Origin: Cryptomeria japonica
Lineage: Eukaryota > Streptophyta > Pinopsida > Cupressales > Cupressaceae
Assembly (NCBI RefSeq): GCF_030272615.1
Contig: NC_081410.1
Span: 118,055,140 to 118,119,139, forward strand
DNA: 64,000 nucleotides
Direction: 5' to 3'
How positions within the stretch are numbered: position 1 is the stretch's first letter; each line of letters begins with the position of its first letter. Positions 37,401 to 49,003 of this stretch are shown in pieces. The notes under the pieces are model-generated. The model saw only the letters and a list, made by a program, of their open reading frames with translations, was not told the origin of the DNA and did no database searches. The position numbers and the translations under genes are program-made.

Positions 37401-37660
37401 AAAAGGAGAGAAGAAAAGGAAAGGCTAAAGATCTGAAATGGAGACTTAGTCCAAAATTGGACTACCTCGCCTCCTTAAGAAAAGAAATGTCTGATGCTTT
37501 AATTCAAAGACAGAAAACACTAGCAAAACAAATGCAACACCTCACCGGTACAATTCAAAGGACAGAGGTCGCATTAAAAGATAGCAAATGGTTCATTAAG
37601 AGCCTGAATCTGTTATTGGCAGATCTTTTTCAGATTGTAACCAACCGGTTACAAGTATGA
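34423..37660 (+). pseudogene. element C second ORF, unknown function (~1,080 codons)
   Basis: Starts MASSSVPEFIANPTIVEV. The N-terminal ~250 residues look globular (HGAFFWLDSVHKITKEAVK, VTGLPSTDNRP), resembling in style the plant retrotransposon transposase-like or envelope-like ORFs of unknown role. The middle is Lys-rich (LTPKKKLTPKKKT) and the last ~300 residues are predicted coiled coil. Breaks: TAG 34627, frameshift near 35155, TGA 35832, TAG 35844, TAG 36696, TAG 36726, frameshift near 37378. Long stretches between breaks stay open, so it was coding until recently. In sireviruses an extra ORF lies 3' of pol; here it directly follows gag, as if pol had been deleted. Confidence 0.7.
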
Positions 37661-37709
37661 AACAGGAAACCATACTCAATTGACACTTTGACAACCTTTC
37701 TCATTGATG

Positions 37710-37721
37710 CCAAAGGGGGAG
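37710..37721 (+). other. element C upstream polypurine tract copy
   Basis: CCAAAGGGGGAG in the context TCATTGATGCCAAAGGGGG, about 160 bp before the functional tract. Confidence 0.7.
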
Positions 37722-37869
37722 TAGTGGAATGAGAAAAATAACCAGCAAATGACTCATCAGCTCAAGGGGAGCACATATTCTTTTGGTACACAAATTTTGG
37801 CAAGACAGTTCTGGCAGATTCTTTTGGATAACAATTTTTGGATTTTTCTCATGAGTGTTGCCATCAATG

Positions 37870-37883
37870 CCAAAGGGGGAGAT
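37870..37883 (+). other. element C polypurine tract
   Basis: CCAAAGGGGGAGAT directly before the 3' LTR, in the context ATCAATGCCAAAGGGGG; primes plus-strand DNA synthesis. Confidence 0.88.
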
Positions 37884-38684
37884 TGTTGGCAAATACACAC
37901 TCCAATGAGATATTGTAGGTGATTGAAGGTTTTGTCATTGATGGCAACCTTACAATCCTATGACACCGGCAAGACAATTTATTGGCACCAACAAGGTCAG
38001 ACTTTACACTGGCACACAAACCATCGGCAGTGAAAGGAAGTATACCGGCACAGAAGCCAATAGGAATTTTGTTTATAATAATTTTGTAAATTATTGTAAA
38101 ATCATTGTAAGCCGACTTGGCAAGTTGTAAAATGACTCATATATATAAGAGATCATTGTAGAACATTTTAGTGATGGATGAAAAGGAAGTTAATAGGCAA
38201 AATAAGGCAGACCTATTATGTGAATTATAGGTTAAGGGTTTATGTATAAAACAGAGCTATAAACCGATACTGGATTTGGCATAGTAGATGTTATTTTGAA
38301 GCAGTACAAGACATTGGATTTATATAATCCATTTTGTAAGTCAGTGAGACTTCCCATTTTGTAATTGAGCAGTGAACCCTAGGCACTTGATCTTCCTGCA
38401 TGTGCAGGCCCCTCTTATAGCAATAATATTATCTTATTGGCCAGTAAGTGAATATTGTGGGTCACAAGTCCCACCGAGGTTTTTCCCACACCAGGTTTCC
38501 TCATTAAACTATTGTGTTATGGTGTGTTTTTCATGTAGTTGATGTTATCTTTGTTTATTGCATTATTTCTTGTTTACTGGTATACAGTATTGATATGTTT
38601 TACATGTTTTAAGTTAAGAAAATCTTATAACTAGTTATATATTGATTCACCTCCCCCCTCTCAGTATCTTTGGGAATCCTAACA
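37884..38684 (+). repeat. element C 3' LTR
   Basis: TGTTGGCAAATAC ... GGAATCCTAACA, 801 bp, aligned with 32139-32938 end to end and followed by the target duplication CTCAA. Confidence 0.95.
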
Positions 38685-38689
38685 CTCAA

Positions 38690-41366
38690 AACAAGAGTCG
38701 TCCTAGAACTAGAAAGGAAGGTTAGATAATCCCACCTAAACTAGTGTAATTTTGAGAGATGGTGACTTGTTCAATACTATTAAAGTTGTCACTCTACATG
38801 CAAATAGACTAGTTATTCTTCCTTGGAAGTCATCATGTTTCTCAAATTTTGTATGACTTGGTTATATTTCTCCTTTACTTGAATTGAACTACCAAGGAAA
38901 AATTCAATGAGCTAAGAACTTCACACAACGAGGTCTACTAACTTTCCCATAGCAAGGATGAGGGTTTCTATCTTTTAATAGAGTGTGTCTTGCAATTCTT
39001 CATTTCCGCTTTTGAGATGTTGAATATCACTAAGCAAGCATTAATTTCCATCTATGGACTTGAAAAGTGTTGCTTTAACTTGGTGACTATTTGATTCCTT
39101 TCCTTCTTTTCTCTCAATTACATCACAAAAGGTTACTAATCAAAGTATTTATTTTTTGGTGTTGGTGATGTTTTGAGCACATGTACCTCTTATCCCTTGC
39201 CAATAAAATTTTGCATTATTCACAATAGTTTCTTAGCCCAAGTAGTCGCACAACCCATAAGGTTCATCACTTGTAGAAAAATATAAATTTCCAACTTGTA
39301 GGTCTACAATTTGTGAAGTTCACATCTTATACAGAAAATATTTTGGATTTACTCTAACAATACATCCAACCTTGTTTGGATATTACAACACAAGAAGCCT
39401 TGTATTTTTACCTTTTGCATAATTGCACAAGCAACACAAGCACCTTCAAGAAAGGTTCATGCATCTTTAAGGCCCATTTGTAGTTACAAACATTTCAAGC
39501 CTAAATTTGTTTTATCTCATAAAATCATTTATGTATCTTGTAGCTGATTTCACACCTTACACAACATAAATCTACCACGTTGTGTAAAACTAACTCTGTA
39601 TATTATGTAAAGATTGTGTACAACAAATATCACTAGATCAAGATTCATGCACACTACAAGATAAAGTTTTGACAACAAAAAGCACACATCTACATAAGTC
39701 TAGGTTAAGGGAGTTGAAGTGGTTGGCACACAAATGTGTTCGTATAAGGAGTTATCTCTAGTAACGTTGTAATAACACCAAATTTTGACCTTAGACAAAA
39801 CGAGAGAATTCAAACACAAAATCCATCATATGTGGAAATTCCAATCCCATAATCCTTCTAATGCTTTGAGTCGTTTACATTAATTTAACCTTGGATACAT
39901 GAATCCTGCATTGCATTCCTCTAGATACTATATGATGTTAATGGTGAATACATTAGCTCTATATGTTATTTGTTAGCTCTATTGAAGGGCATAATAGTGC
40001 TATTACACATGGAAATGTTTGATTCCCATTGTATTTTCACCATTTATCATGTATTAGTTAAGTAAATTTCTCTTAGTTTGTGGATTATCCTTCATGCATT
40101 TCATCAATATGGAATAGATAATTGGTATTAGACAAAATCTAACCATTCTTTGTTTAGTCTCCAAATCGATATAAAAGAATTAGTAGCCAAGAAGTTTCTA
40201 CCTCACATCTCAATTTTTATTTGATCATCACATTAATATGGAGACTTGGCATTTCAATATATTCTTATTCATAAATCATTCTTTGTGTGGTCATCATATC
40301 AATATAGATAATCAATTTAAGTGTGATTCTTACATCATATATTGATTTTTTTAAGCTATTTACGGGAATTGGTATTGTTATCCATAGTTGGGTGCTATAC
40401 TAAATTAGGGAATTTAAGGGGTTAGAAAGCTTATTTACCCTCTGAATCAAATGTAGAGAGGTAGAGTTGTATGATTGGAAAACTATTCCAACTTTTTGGG
40501 CTTTTAGTTATTTTTATGGTGCTATATGATTATGACTTTGGGCAAGCAACATATCTAAGGCGAAGTAGATGCAAATAGAGAGAATTCAAAAGCAAATGAT
40601 CACCAACAAGTTTAGAATAAAAGAGTCAAACCCTTATGAGACTTTACTAGCTAAACAAAGGGATGTTCATATGGAAGCCATTATTATGGTTCATTTGTAA
40701 GATATTTCAAAAGAATTGATAAGTTGGAAGCAAACAAATGGCCTAAGATTGTCTTCAATGAAGTGATAGAATGAAGTCATGGATAAGGTAAAACAGCAAG
40801 TGGATGAACCAGTGAAATATTTATTTAAATGTTTGTCCTAGTGACAAGAAAGTTAATAAGGCATTTGTCATAGAGAAATTTTGCAAGCCTATGTGGGGAA
40901 GAATTCTCAACAAAAAGAAGAAATATTATCTTGAGGAATTAACCCTAAATGTGATCATCAACAAAAAGCATACATAGGAGCGAATGTCCCTTAGAGGACA
41001 AATATTCTAATAGCCCAATTAAAAACTAATTCACATCAGCTTAACTGTGAAATCGGGAGGTAGAAAAGGACAAAAGAAGCTTGGGAAGCGAGAGTGTCTT
41101 TTGTTCTTATGGAATAGAAGAATTAGAAAAACACTTTTTTTTATTGCAATGCCTTCAAGAACAAGCTAGCTATAATTCTGGTTAATGCTACTCTACCTAG
41201 TTTATTTATTGATGAGTTAGTTGAGAAAATTGGAGAACTCATTGGCACTTTCAAGGGAAATATAAATGAAAGCCAAAAGGCTTGATTGGGTGACTTTTTT
41301 ATTTTACTGCATGAATGTCAAAAGTTATTCTATTCTATTTTGATTGAATGAATGAAGAATGTTAAT
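38690..41366. other. AT-rich stretch; possible relic of a retroelement gag near 40.5-41.3 kb
   Basis: No intact gene. From about 40550 to 41280 short + strand frames (for example KAKEMQIERIQKQM, then MDKVKQQVDEPVKYL) have the charged, helix-rich look of a decayed gag, but no diagnostic motif survives. Confidence 0.35.
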
Positions 41367-41371
41367 GACAT

Positions 41372-43252
41372 TGTTGAACACAAGCTACCACTGAGAAGGG
41401 GGGGGTGAATAAACGATTACCAAACTTTACCCTTTTCTATCCTATGTGTGCATACCAATTAATAGATCTAACATAAAGTAGACATAATGGTTAGATGGGA
41501 GAACGACACAAATGCAACCACATAAAAGGGAAATCACATAACATCAGATGTACGAGGAAAACCCAAGATGGGAAAAACCTCGGTGAAAAATGTTGTTGGA
41601 GACTACTGCTCCAATCCATCCTCACAATGAAAACCTTAATTACAACATTTAGGGCAACAACCCAAGGAGTACCACTCCTGCTTTAAGGCACCAACCCAAG
41701 GAGCACCAATCCCTGATTTTAGAGCACCAACCCCTGCACAGAGCTACAACTCAATGATTACAAAGTCATATATTAAAAGAAAAGTAATATCCTTGTTACA
41801 AAAGAACTTTGTAACTCGCACATATGTCTCTACACCGATTCACCTCTACACAAATCTTTGTCGGTTCTCTACTTACCTTCTCTCTACTGCAACCTTATCT
41901 CCTATTGAAACTCACTCTCTACTACAACCTCACCAGTTCAGATTCTGCTTCTTCTTCTCTGCCAGTCCTTTTCTCTTTGTCGGTTCTCTTCTATCACACT
42001 GCTGCTAACTAGCACCGGTCTTCTTCACTCCACCAATCCTTTGCTATCTGATCATTGGTGCTTCTTAGCTAACTGATTCTTCACAGATTATGACTCTACT
42101 CTTCTCTTATGTGCAATCTTCTATGTCGGTTCAATCACTACCAGTGCAATTCACTGTCTGACTCAATGATAGTTTACCGGTCTTCTCACCCTCGCCCGTT
42201 GAACTCTTCTTACCAGTTCTCTCTCAAGCACACAATCTCCTATGTGATTGGCAATGGATTCTTTGTTGCTCTTTCACTCTCTATCTATCATCACCTGGCC
42301 TACAACATCATCAATCATCTTCAGTCATGAGTCGACATGTTTATCCTTGAGTTTTCTCGCCATGACTGACATTCAAACTTCTGGCTCACTAGGGTTTCTT
42401 CATCGACCACGAGGCAAACCAAATCCAATCAAATCTTCATCCAAAGATCGACCTCCTGCAATGGATTAATCACTGTACCAATCCTGTTGTGTTCAGAACA
42501 CGTTTGCCCTATTTGGCAAACACGACACCTCCTTCGATTTGCACTTGTCAAAACACCTATGAAGCGATCACGCAGATAGCTTTACCTACCCTGATCAGCA
42601 CCTGGACACTCGGCCTTGATCATGAAGTCATCAAATAAGATCACTGTCCTCTAATCAGTCTCGATTCGCCTTTACTCTTATGTCTTATCTCGAAGACCTA
42701 TGATGCATTCCATGCATAATAAGAGATAAGCTCTACTTACCGATGGGAGTGGATCCTTGTCATTTGCATCTGGGATAGCACCAATATGGCTTCCCTGTTA
42801 GAGTAGGCATATCTTCAAACAGGTACATGTGATCTGGTTGGGCACGCTCTATCAATCTTCTCATCAACCTGTGATATCTTCTTCATTAGGTGACTGCATC
42901 TTTATTCGGTGGGAGTTTTGTTGTTTCACATCCAAACATTATACCAATTGGCACTTCTGCATTAACTAACCCTGCAGATCTACTTGTCGATTGACAACAA
43001 AACACTTACCGATTGTTATACCATACCGGTCTCCAGACCATGTCTTCAACACAAGTCAACACTCACTTGTGTACCAGTGACTCCAGTGACCATTATGTAG
43101 GTTGACACTCTCTTCTTTACCGGTGACCTGCTATGCTAGTTGACATCAAAGGCACCACTTCTGGTATGCATCAATGACAACCCTGCTCATCAATCTCCCA
43201 TACTAGTTGTCATCCTATACTAGTTGATATCAATGACAACACAATGCCAACA
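41372..43252 (-). repeat. element D 3' LTR
   Basis: On the minus strand it starts TGTTGGCATTGTG and ends TGTGTTCAACA; 1,881 bp. It lacks roughly 370 bp that the 5' LTR has (about 47973-48345) and has one copy of a 55-bp segment that is doubled in the 5' LTR. Confidence 0.92.
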
Positions 43253-43387
43253 ATCTCCCCCTTTGGCATTGATGTCAACACATGTAGTATTCAGTATACT
43301 ACAAATTCTCTCTCTCCCCCTTTGTGTGTGCTATGGATTCTCACACATGTAGTATCTGACATACTATAGATTCTCTCTCCCCCTTTG
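43253..43387 (-). repeat. element D triplicated polypurine tract
   Basis: The minus-strand tract CAAAGGGGGAGA occurs at the LTR border (43253-43266) and again near 43311-43325 and 43373-43387. The spacers share CACATGTAGTAT and TATACTAC/ACTATAG segments, so the block is a roughly 62-bp tandem repeat. Repeated polypurine tracts are described for sireviruses. Confidence 0.75.
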
Positions 43388-45011
43388 ACAACAATGGCAA
43401 AGTGCACTGACAGGGTATCTCTCCTCCTTGTGTCTATCGGGCACTAACAGAGTTTTCTCTCCTTTTTCTCTATCGGATGCTTCTCCTCCTTTAACCATCA
43501 TACATTGCATCCTCTCAATTCACAGCACTTGAGATGAAGGGCTCAACCACCAACTAACACCAATTGCTCAGCAACTAAGTGTATATACAAACCGGAACCC
43601 TATTGCATATACAAGTCTGAAACCAATTGAAGGCACATGTGTCAGTGAATACAACATACCTGTCAGTCAAACTACATCATCTGCCCTTAATATGTAGAAG
43701 CCATTCTGACCCCAAATTGTTGATACCAAGTGTTGAAGCTAACACTGATCCCAATTGTATCTGTTTCGATACCAAATGCATGTTCTCCTGTGCAAGTAAC
43801 TTTCCCTCTTTGCAAGCAACACTCTCGATGGTCCAGTTGTGATTTGAGTTGGATAGACATTGAAATATCTCACAACCCTGGACACTTCCAAAGAAACAAT
43901 CATACCGGTACAGTCATGGACACATGCACTCCACCTGTGTCCAACATGTTTGATAACAATCATAAGATATGGTTGTCAACTCCCCCTAAGTCATAGACCT
44001 TAGGTCCTCATTGCCTGTCAGGTTCTAAATTGGAGCTCCAATCTACACCATATACTGGTTGAGTTGTGCATATGTGATCAACTAATGATCTTTCAACTCC
44101 ATTATATCCATCACAATTTATGACATGATCCTAGATGTACACAATGTCATACAATATCACTATCACGCCACATATCAAACCGGTTAGCCTACAAAGGATG
44201 CATGCATACAAGATTAGCTACTCGGCCAACATATGTCATTCATGAATTTTTCAGTACCACCTGAGACATAAACTTTTCAATCCATGCTACCAGAGTTAAT
44301 GCAATGATCTCAGACTTCATTGACTTACATAACCTACACTATCGATTAGTATTCATATCGATACCATACTACACATATCGATTTCCTGCATCGGTCCATC
44401 ATCTCTACCAGAGCACCTACCTTTAACTCATGTCTTCTTGTGTCAATTTGCTTCCGATCCCAATTGCAAATTTGCCATCCATTGACACATGCAGCACTGA
44501 TTCATCTTTCATCTGTAGATGTGTAGTCAAGGCAGCCACTACACACACTTGTCATCTCATTTTCTTCCTTTATGTTGGCAGCAACTTGTTCTTCCATTTG
44601 TCCTCTTCCACTGACGGGGTGAATAATATGGTCAATGTACTACTCCCCCTAAGGTCCTGCATCTCCTTTAAGCCTTAGGAGATATCACTTGTGCATTGAA
44701 TGCACAATGCCAGTCCATGGTCCTACTCCCTTCCTTCTTCTTCCATACCTACTTGGTCTCATTCTTCTTCCCATTTTCAGTCTTGGGAGAAGATCTTACT
44801 TTCTTTTGCTGATTGGTCCTTTCTCTACCGGATTCTGCATTACTACCAGAAGCATTGCTAAAGAAGCAAATAGTGTTCATGCCATATGCATGAAAGGAGG
44901 ACCTTTTGTCATACCGGTTTGACCATCTCCTTCTGGTCATGCTTTTGTAACCGATGGACCACTTGATCTTGCAAGGGCATTTCTCCTTTTGTTCCATGCA
45001 AGTCTTTGACC
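43388..45011 (-). other. element D non-coding internal region
   Basis: Lies between Gag and the polypurine block. Only short interrupted frames are seen and no pol domain; an ACCGGT-type motif recurs. Probably untranslated remains of the deleted pol or 3' region. Confidence 0.5.
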
Positions 45012-46619
45012 TCAATATGCTCTATATCCATTTCTATGTTGAGCATAGCTGCTATATCGGTTGTCATATGATTGCAATCCCATCTTTCTGCAATCAGGGC
45101 TTCCATGGCCAAAGCCATTACACCTCCGACAAACAACAATATTGTTTCTAGGAAGAGCATATTGTCTATTCCTAGACTTCATTTTGCATTCACCTGCCAT
45201 ATGGCCATATTCTTTGCATGCAAAACAATAACCGAAGAAAGGGGGCACATAACTTACAAATTTGTTTTGCCATGCTTGTGGAGATCTTGTCAGCTTAGTA
45301 TCTCCATGTCTGTTTCTCTGGGGATGGATCCTGGGATGCTCACTTTCTACAGTTCTTCCATATGATCCCTTCATTTCCCACACTTGTTTTGTCTTGTGGG
45401 CGATAGCATTTACTTGTCTTCTATCGGTAGTAGGTCTTTTATGTTGTCTTCTTATGTTCTTGCTTCCGGTGAAGCTGTCTTCTCCCATCTTTCCTTTTCC
45501 TTTGGGATCTATATTGTTTCTCCTTCCTGCAGCATCGGTCTTCATCCTTAGCTTCATGTCTTCACTGAGTGTAGTCAGGTCAACCTTCTTCCTTGGAGCA
45601 TTCCGAACAGTGAAGGTTTGTCCCTTGATATCTCCATTAGAGGAGACAAATAGAATGTCTTGGTGGGGGAGATTCTTGCTGGTGGAGCATTCACCAGCAC
45701 CACTCCCTAATCCTTCGGTATCCTTGGAATGCTTTTGTTTCTTTAGCATTTTATCCAAGGCATCATTGCTGCCATCAAACTGGATTCTTGCCTTGAGCTC
45801 ATCCTGACATTTCTCAAGGTCATTTTGAAGATTCTCCATTTCTCCTTCTAGTTGTTGATACTCTTTATTCTTGTCCTCTAGCTCAGACTCTAAATCTTTA
45901 CACCGGCACTCATTGATCTCTTCTTGTTGAGTCTTCGACTCTGAGATACATTTCTCAGATTCTTCAAGGCATCTGATCAACCGGTTACGTTCCACAACCG
46001 CAACATTCTTGAACAACTTGTATTCATTCCTCACTCTACTGAATTCTTTGAGTGCACTTAAAAGTTCTCTTTCAAGATCTACTTCTGCTTCATCTTCTTC
46101 TTCACCTTCACTATCACTGCCAAACACATCTTGTTGGTAGGAATGATCTGCATGATCATTCTCAGATGTGTACCTCTCATCTTCTGATTCTTGAGCCATG
46201 AAGAGGTGAGTTTCTTCTTCATCATTTTTGTTGTTGCATACTAATCTACCTTCATCTGCAAACTCATGTGTTACATTTTCCTTCTTGCTTCCACAAACTG
46301 GTTCTGCAGTGCTAGGCTCATTTCCATGGAGCTTCTTCAATCCGTCCCATAAACTCTTTGCTGATTTGCATCTATCCACCTGTGAGGAGATATCATCTGT
46401 GAGACCACAAAATATAGCCTTCATTGCTACATCATTGCACCGATATCTTCTTTTTGCTTCTGAATCGATGGGAGGACTGACTTGACTAGGGTATCCATTA
46501 ACAACTGGCATCCACACATCAAACCCTAAGGAGGATAGCTAGACTTCTATCCTACAACTCCAAATAGAATAATTTGAACCATCAAAAACTAGAGTAGGGA
46601 TTGACACTAAACAAACCAT
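45012..46619 (-). pseudogene. element D Gag, nearly intact (one TAG)
   Basis: About 535 codons from ATG 46619 to the stop at 45012, interrupted only by TAG at 46541-46539 (codon 27); from there 501 codons are open. N-terminus FDGSNYSIW and MKAIFCGLTDDI ... KSAKSLWDGLKKLHG are the Copia Gag (DUF4219/UBN2) blocks. Next come an acidic segment, a long predicted coiled coil, LDKMLKKQKHSKDTEGLG, a basic region, and two zinc knuckles CFACKEYGHMAGEC and CRRCNGFGHGSPDC. It would form the virus-like particle and bind RNA. The + strand open frames over it are shadows. Confidence 0.9.
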
Positions 46620-46677
46620 TTTGTTCAAATACCAGAATCTACCCAAGTTGGAGAAAGCTTATCAACCGGGAACATAT

Positions 46678-46691
46678 CCTATGATACCAAT
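46678..46691 (-). other. element D primer-binding site
   Basis: Minus strand reads ATTGGTATCATAGG next to the 5' LTR end; the initiator-Met type site with one change from TGGTATCAGAG. Confidence 0.82.
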
Positions 46692-48998
46692 TGTTGAACA
46701 CAAGATGCCACTGAGAGGGGAGGTGAATCAATGATTACTAAACTTTACCCTTTTCTATCCTATGTGTGCATACTAGTTAATAGATCAAACATAAAGCAGT
46801 CATACCGGTTAGATGGGAGAATGGCACAAATGTAACCACACATAAAAGGGACATCACATAACATCAGATGTATGAGGAAAACCCAAGATGGGAAAAACCT
46901 CGATGAGAAATGTTGTTGGAGACTACTGCTCCAATCCAGCCTCACAATGAAAACCTCGGTCACAACATTTAGGGCAACAACCCAAGGAGTACCACTTTTG
47001 CTTTAGGGCACCAACCCAAGGAGCGCCAACCCCTAATTTTAGGGCACAAACCCCTGCACCGAGCTCCAACTTAGTGATTACAAAGTCATATATTAAAACA
47101 AAAGTAATATCCTTGTTACAAAAGAACTTTGTAACTCGTAAATATGTCTCTTCACCGATTCACCTCTACACAGATCTCTGTCGGTTCTTTGCTCACCTTA
47201 TCTCCTGCTGCAACTCACTCTCTGTTGCAACCTCACTAGTTCAGCTTATGCTTCTTCTTCTTTGCCGGTCCTTTTCTCTTTCACGGTTCTCTTCTATCAC
47301 ACTGCTGCTAACTACCACCGATCTTCTTCACTCTGCCAGTCCTTTGCTATCTGGTCACCGCTGCTTCTTAGCTTACCGGTTCTTCACAGATTATGACTCT
47401 ACTCTTCTCTTCTGTGTAATCTTCTATGCCGGTTCAATCACTACCGATGCAATTCACTGACTGACTCAATGACAGTTTACCAGTCTCCTTACCCTCGCTA
47501 GTTCAACTCTTCTTACCGGTTCTCTCTCTCAAGCACACAATCTCCTCTGTGATTGTCGATGGATTCTCTGCTGCTCTTTCACTCTCTATCTATCATCACC
47601 TTGCCTACAACATCATCAATCGTCTTCAGTCATGAGTCGGCATGTTTATCCTTGAGTTTTCCAACCATGACCGACATTCAAACTTCTGGCTTGCTAGGGT
47701 TTCTTCATCGACCACGAGGCAAACCAAATCCAATTAGATCTTCGTCCAGAGATCGACCACCTACAACGGATCAATCAGACTCCGCCAATCCTATTGCGTT
47801 CAAAACACGTTTGCCCTATTTGGCAAACACGACACCTCCTTCGGTCTGCACTTGTCAAAACACCTATGAAGTGATAACGCAAATAGCTTTACCTACCCTA
47901 ATCAGCACCTGGACACTCGGCCTCAATCATGAAGTCATCAAATCAGATCATTGTCCTCTGATCAGTCTCGAGTCGCACCCTTCTGCTCTCGACCCGTGAA
48001 ACACGCTATCGACATAAATATCGACTAGTCACCAGCTACTTCACTGACAATGCACGGTCCATAGGTTTGACACTTGGACTCCATGTGGTGTCTCTGTCGA
48101 CATCCACCTCTGCTGAGTCTTTTGAGTCAGTTCAGACAAGATCACCGACCAACCACACAACCGAGTTCATCTACATGTTCTCATATCAACTGGTTTGTCA
48201 AAGTAACAAACATATCCTTCATTCTCTATATCGACAACATGTCATGTCTACCTGACTGATTTGGTGCATATCTTTGATCTCATGCACCCAAGGCAACTTA
48301 GTGTTTCGCCTGTTGATCTTGTATGAGCCTTAAATCACTTGCCTTCTACTCTTATGTCTTATCTCGAAGAACTATGATGCATTCCATGCATAATGGGAGA
48401 TAAGCTCTATTTATCGGTGGGAGTGGATCCTTGTCATTTGCATCCGACATAGCATCAATATGGCTTCCCTATTAGAGTAGGCATATCTTCATTTGCATCC
48501 AGCATAGCACCAATATGGCTTCCCTATTAGAGTAGGCATATCTTCAAACAAGCACATGTGATCCGGTTGGGCACACTCTATGTCAGTCTTCTCATCAACC
48601 TATGATATCTTCTTCATTAGGTGACTACATCTTTATCCGGTGGGAGTCTTGTTATTTCACATCCCAACATCACACCAATTGGCACTTCTACATTAGCTCA
48701 CCCTGCAAATCCACTTGTCAGTTGGCAACAACGCACTACCAACAAAACACTTACCGGTTGTTATACCATACCGGTCTCCAGTCCATGTCTTCAACACAAG
48801 TCAACACTTACTTGTGTAACGGTGACTCCAATGACCATTACGCTGGTTGACACTCTTTTCCTTACCGGTGACCTGCTATGCTAGTTGACATCAAAGGCAC
48901 CACTCTCGGTGTGCATCAATGACAAACCCTGCTCATCAATCTCCCATACTAGTTGCCATCCTATACTGGTTGACATCAATGACAACACAATGCCAACA
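46692..48998 (-). repeat. element D 5' LTR
   Basis: 2,307 bp, same ends as 41372-43252. It contains a 55-bp tandem duplication (48435-48489 and 48490-48544, from CATTTGCATCC to GCATATCTT) and the extra segment absent from the 3' LTR. By eye about one base in ten differs in the first 150 bp of the aligned part. Confidence 0.92.
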
Positions 48999-49003
48999 AA
49001 CAT

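Larger units (their letters stand above)
32139..38684 (+). mobile_element. element C: non-autonomous LTR retrotransposon with Gag and a long extra ORF
   Basis: A complete 6.5-kb element: LTRs 32139-32938 and 37884-38684, perfect target duplications CTCAA (32134-32138 and 38685-38689), primer-binding site TTGGTATCAGAGCT at 32940, and polypurine tract before the 3' LTR. Inside are a zinc-knuckle Gag (33.0-34.0 kb) and a second ORF of about 1,080 codons (34.4-37.7 kb). No protease, integrase, RT or RNase H motif occurs in any frame. Doubled polypurine tracts, ACCGG-rich sequence and the Gag tail motif suggest a sirevirus-like Copia relative that lost pol. Confidence 0.92.
41372..48998 (-). mobile_element. 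element D: Copia-type LTR retrotransposon with Gag and no recognised pol
   Basis: Minus-strand element with LTRs 46692-48998 (5') and 41372-43252 (3'), target duplications GACAT (41367-41371) and AACAT (48999-49003, one mismatch), a primer-binding site beside the 5' LTR and polypurine tracts beside the 3' LTR. The internal 3.4 kb holds one long Gag ORF (46619-45012), and about 1.7 kb (45011-43267) has no protease, integrase or RT motif in any frame. It would depend on pol supplied by a relative. Confidence 0.92.

Noticed and set aside
32983-37660. Cryptic pol domains in element C
   Set aside because: Looked for YVDD/YLDD, the D-D-E core, the HHCC finger and D(S/T)G in all frames; none found, so the element is called pol-less.
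45262-45807. 181-codon + strand open frame
   Set aside because: Lies fully antisense to the element D Gag, which has clear Copia Gag blocks and zinc knuckles; the + frame has no motif.
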